From positions 124,001 to 188,000 of the forward strand of contig NZ_CP085036.1 of the NCBI RefSeq assembly GCF_020535405.1: a DNA stretch of 64,000 bases, written 5' to 3'. Both the position numbers and the translations under genes were made by a program. The notes beneath the pieces are model-generated. The model made no database searches. It was given only the letters and a program-made list of their open reading frames with translations, and was not told the DNA's origin. Each line of letters opens with the position of its first letter. The stretch's first letter is position 1. Shown here one piece after another: positions 63,125 to 64,000 of the stretch. Source of the stretch: Antiquaquibacter oligotrophicus. Lineage in GTDB: Bacteria; Actinomycetota; Actinomycetes; Actinomycetales; Microbacteriaceae.

Positions 63125-64000
63125 ACCCGCTCCGCGCAAGCCCACGGTTGATGCCGCGAGCCCACAGAGGCCCGCGGTAGAGAAACGCCGTGTAGCCCTG
63201 CACGAGGGTGGCACCGGCGTCGAGTCGTTCCCGAACGTCGTCGGCCGTGTCCACTCCCCCCACGGAGATGACGCAGAAATCTTCGGGGACGATCGAGCGG
63301 ATCAACCGGAGGAGTTCGATCGATCGGGCCGCGAGCGGAATGCCGGAGAGACCCCCAGCGCCCGCAGCGTCGACAACCGCAGGGTCCGTTCGCAGACCCT
63401 CCCTGCTCAGGGTCGTGTTCGTGGCGATGATTCCGTCCACCAGTGCCGTGGCGAGTTCGGCGATAACGCGCACCTCGTCGTCGGAAAGGTCGGGGGCGAT
63501 CTTGACGAGGACGGGCGTACGACCCGCGGCATCCTTGACCGCTTGAAGTAGTGGTGTGAGCTTCTCGAGTTCCTGCAATCCGCGAAGTCCCGGGGTATTC
63601 GGGGAGCTGACGTTGACGACGAGGTAGTCGGCCAAGGGCGCGAGGGTGCGAGTGCTCTCGAGATAGTCCTCGGTCGCGGCATCCACGTCCACCACACGCG
63701 ACTTACCGATGTTGATGCCGACGACTGGCCGACGAGACGTGCGAAGGGCCTTCTCAATGACGCTCCGGGCCGCGGCCGCGCCATGGTTGTTGAAGCCCAT
63801 CCGATTGATCACGGCGCGATCCGGTACGAGCCGGAAGAGCCTCGGTCGCGGGTTGCCGTCCTGGGCGATCGCGGTGATGGTTCCCACTTCGACGTGGCCA
63901 AAACCCAGGTCCCCAAGGCCGATGATGCCCGTGCCCTCTTTGTCAAAACCCGCTGCCAGTCCAAAAGGTGAGGCGAATCTCAGGCCGAGGGTGCGCACTT
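63099..64000 (-). CDS. pyrD: quinone-dependent dihydroorotate dehydrogenase (partial)
   Basis: About 300 residues of a class 2 dihydroorotate dehydrogenase, which oxidises dihydroorotate to orotate in pyrimidine synthesis and passes electrons to the quinone pool. The gene runs off the end of the window, so the N-terminal membrane-associated helices (about 40 residues) are missing. GLAAGFDKEG, NRMGFNNHGA, the catalytic-serine block NVSSPNTPGLR, VKIAPDLSDD and the FMN-phosphate site ISVGGVD are all present. The 3' end overlaps DUF3043 by 26 nt. Confidence 0.94.
   Translation of the reverse strand, partial: VRTLGLRFASPFGLAAGFDKEGTGIIGLGDLGFGHVEVGTITAIAQDGNPRPRLFRLVPDRAVINRMGFNNHGAAAARSVIEKALRTSRRPVVGINIGKSRVVDVDAATEDYLESTRTLAPLADYLVVNVSSPNTPGLRGLQELEKLTPLLQAVKDAAGRTPVLVKIAPDLSDDEVRVIAELATALVDGIIATNTTLSREGLRTDPAVVDAAGAGGLSGIPLAARSIELLRLIRSIVPEDFCVISVGGVDTADDVRERLDAGATLVQGYTAFLYRGPLWARGINRGLARSGSTRGTARA

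Overview
The window is a gene-dense, GC-rich stretch of an actinobacterial chromosome, most likely from Microbacteriaceae or a close relative. The evidence is rbpA, the qcrCAB/ctaCDEF respiratory genes with a diheme cytochrome c1, the trmI...pafB-pafC-tatA-tatC-helY order, an ImuA-ImuB-DnaE2 mutasome, a DUF5997/LysR-like divergent pair, and many GTG starts with 1-8 nt gene overlaps. I see no prophage, transposase, CRISPR array or rRNA. This assignment rests on gene content only; no database search was possible.

Layout. 0-12 kb: the end of an alpha/beta hydrolase, a GT4 glycosyltransferase, a histidine phosphatase, a sirtuin, a TrmH-type methyltransferase, an APC permease, a D,D-carboxypeptidase, a fatty acid desaturase, an SGNH hydrolase, DNA polymerase IV and a superfamily 2 helicase. 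12-18 kb: a cold-shock protein and the dnaE2-imuB-imuA damage-tolerance operon behind a LexA box. 18-27 kb: DUF1761, a LysR-like ligand-binding protein without HTH opposite DUF5997, a DUF308 protein, a BBE flavoprotein overlapping a DarT-like ADP-ribosyltransferase gene, a phosphatase/GNAT/glutathione peroxidase operon, a DnaJ-NERD-like protein, a 42-residue acidic ORF, an APC permease and an EEP hydrolase. 27.0-27.4 kb: tRNA-Leu(GAG) with a tandem copy of its 3' end and terminator. 27.4-41 kb: M20 peptidase, uppP, PAC2, HAD, trmI, an FKBP-like lipoprotein, pafBC, tatAC, helY, lnt and rbpA. 41-50 kb: GDPD, stomatin/NfeD pair, two SDRs, NUDIX, UPF0303, TetR, PadR with its membrane partner, a lipoprotein and argG. 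50-64 kb: YchJ-like protein, glpK, trpD, then ctaE-qcrCAB facing ctaC-ctaD-ctaF, followed by erpA, an M20 dipeptidase, DUF3043 and a truncated pyrD.

How the genes work together. The respiratory block encodes the menaquinol-cytochrome c reductase and aa3 oxidase expected to form the actinobacterial III2-IV2 supercomplex. The imuA-imuB-dnaE2 operon, dinB and pafBC form a DNA-damage theme. tatAC, lnt and uppP serve the cell envelope. The usual place of the Pup-proteasome genes, between trmI and pafBC, holds only an FKBP-like lipoprotein.

A repeated pattern runs through the window. About twenty genes have a TANNNT-like -10 hexamer 6-7 nt before the start codon and usually no Shine-Dalgarno sequence, which predicts many leaderless mRNAs. 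I found no clearly new multi-gene system. The best leads are the orphan DarT-like enzyme, the possible split LysR/DUF5997 regulator, the DnaJ-NERD-like protein, the duplicated tRNA end and a structured intergenic segment between the two respiratory operons.
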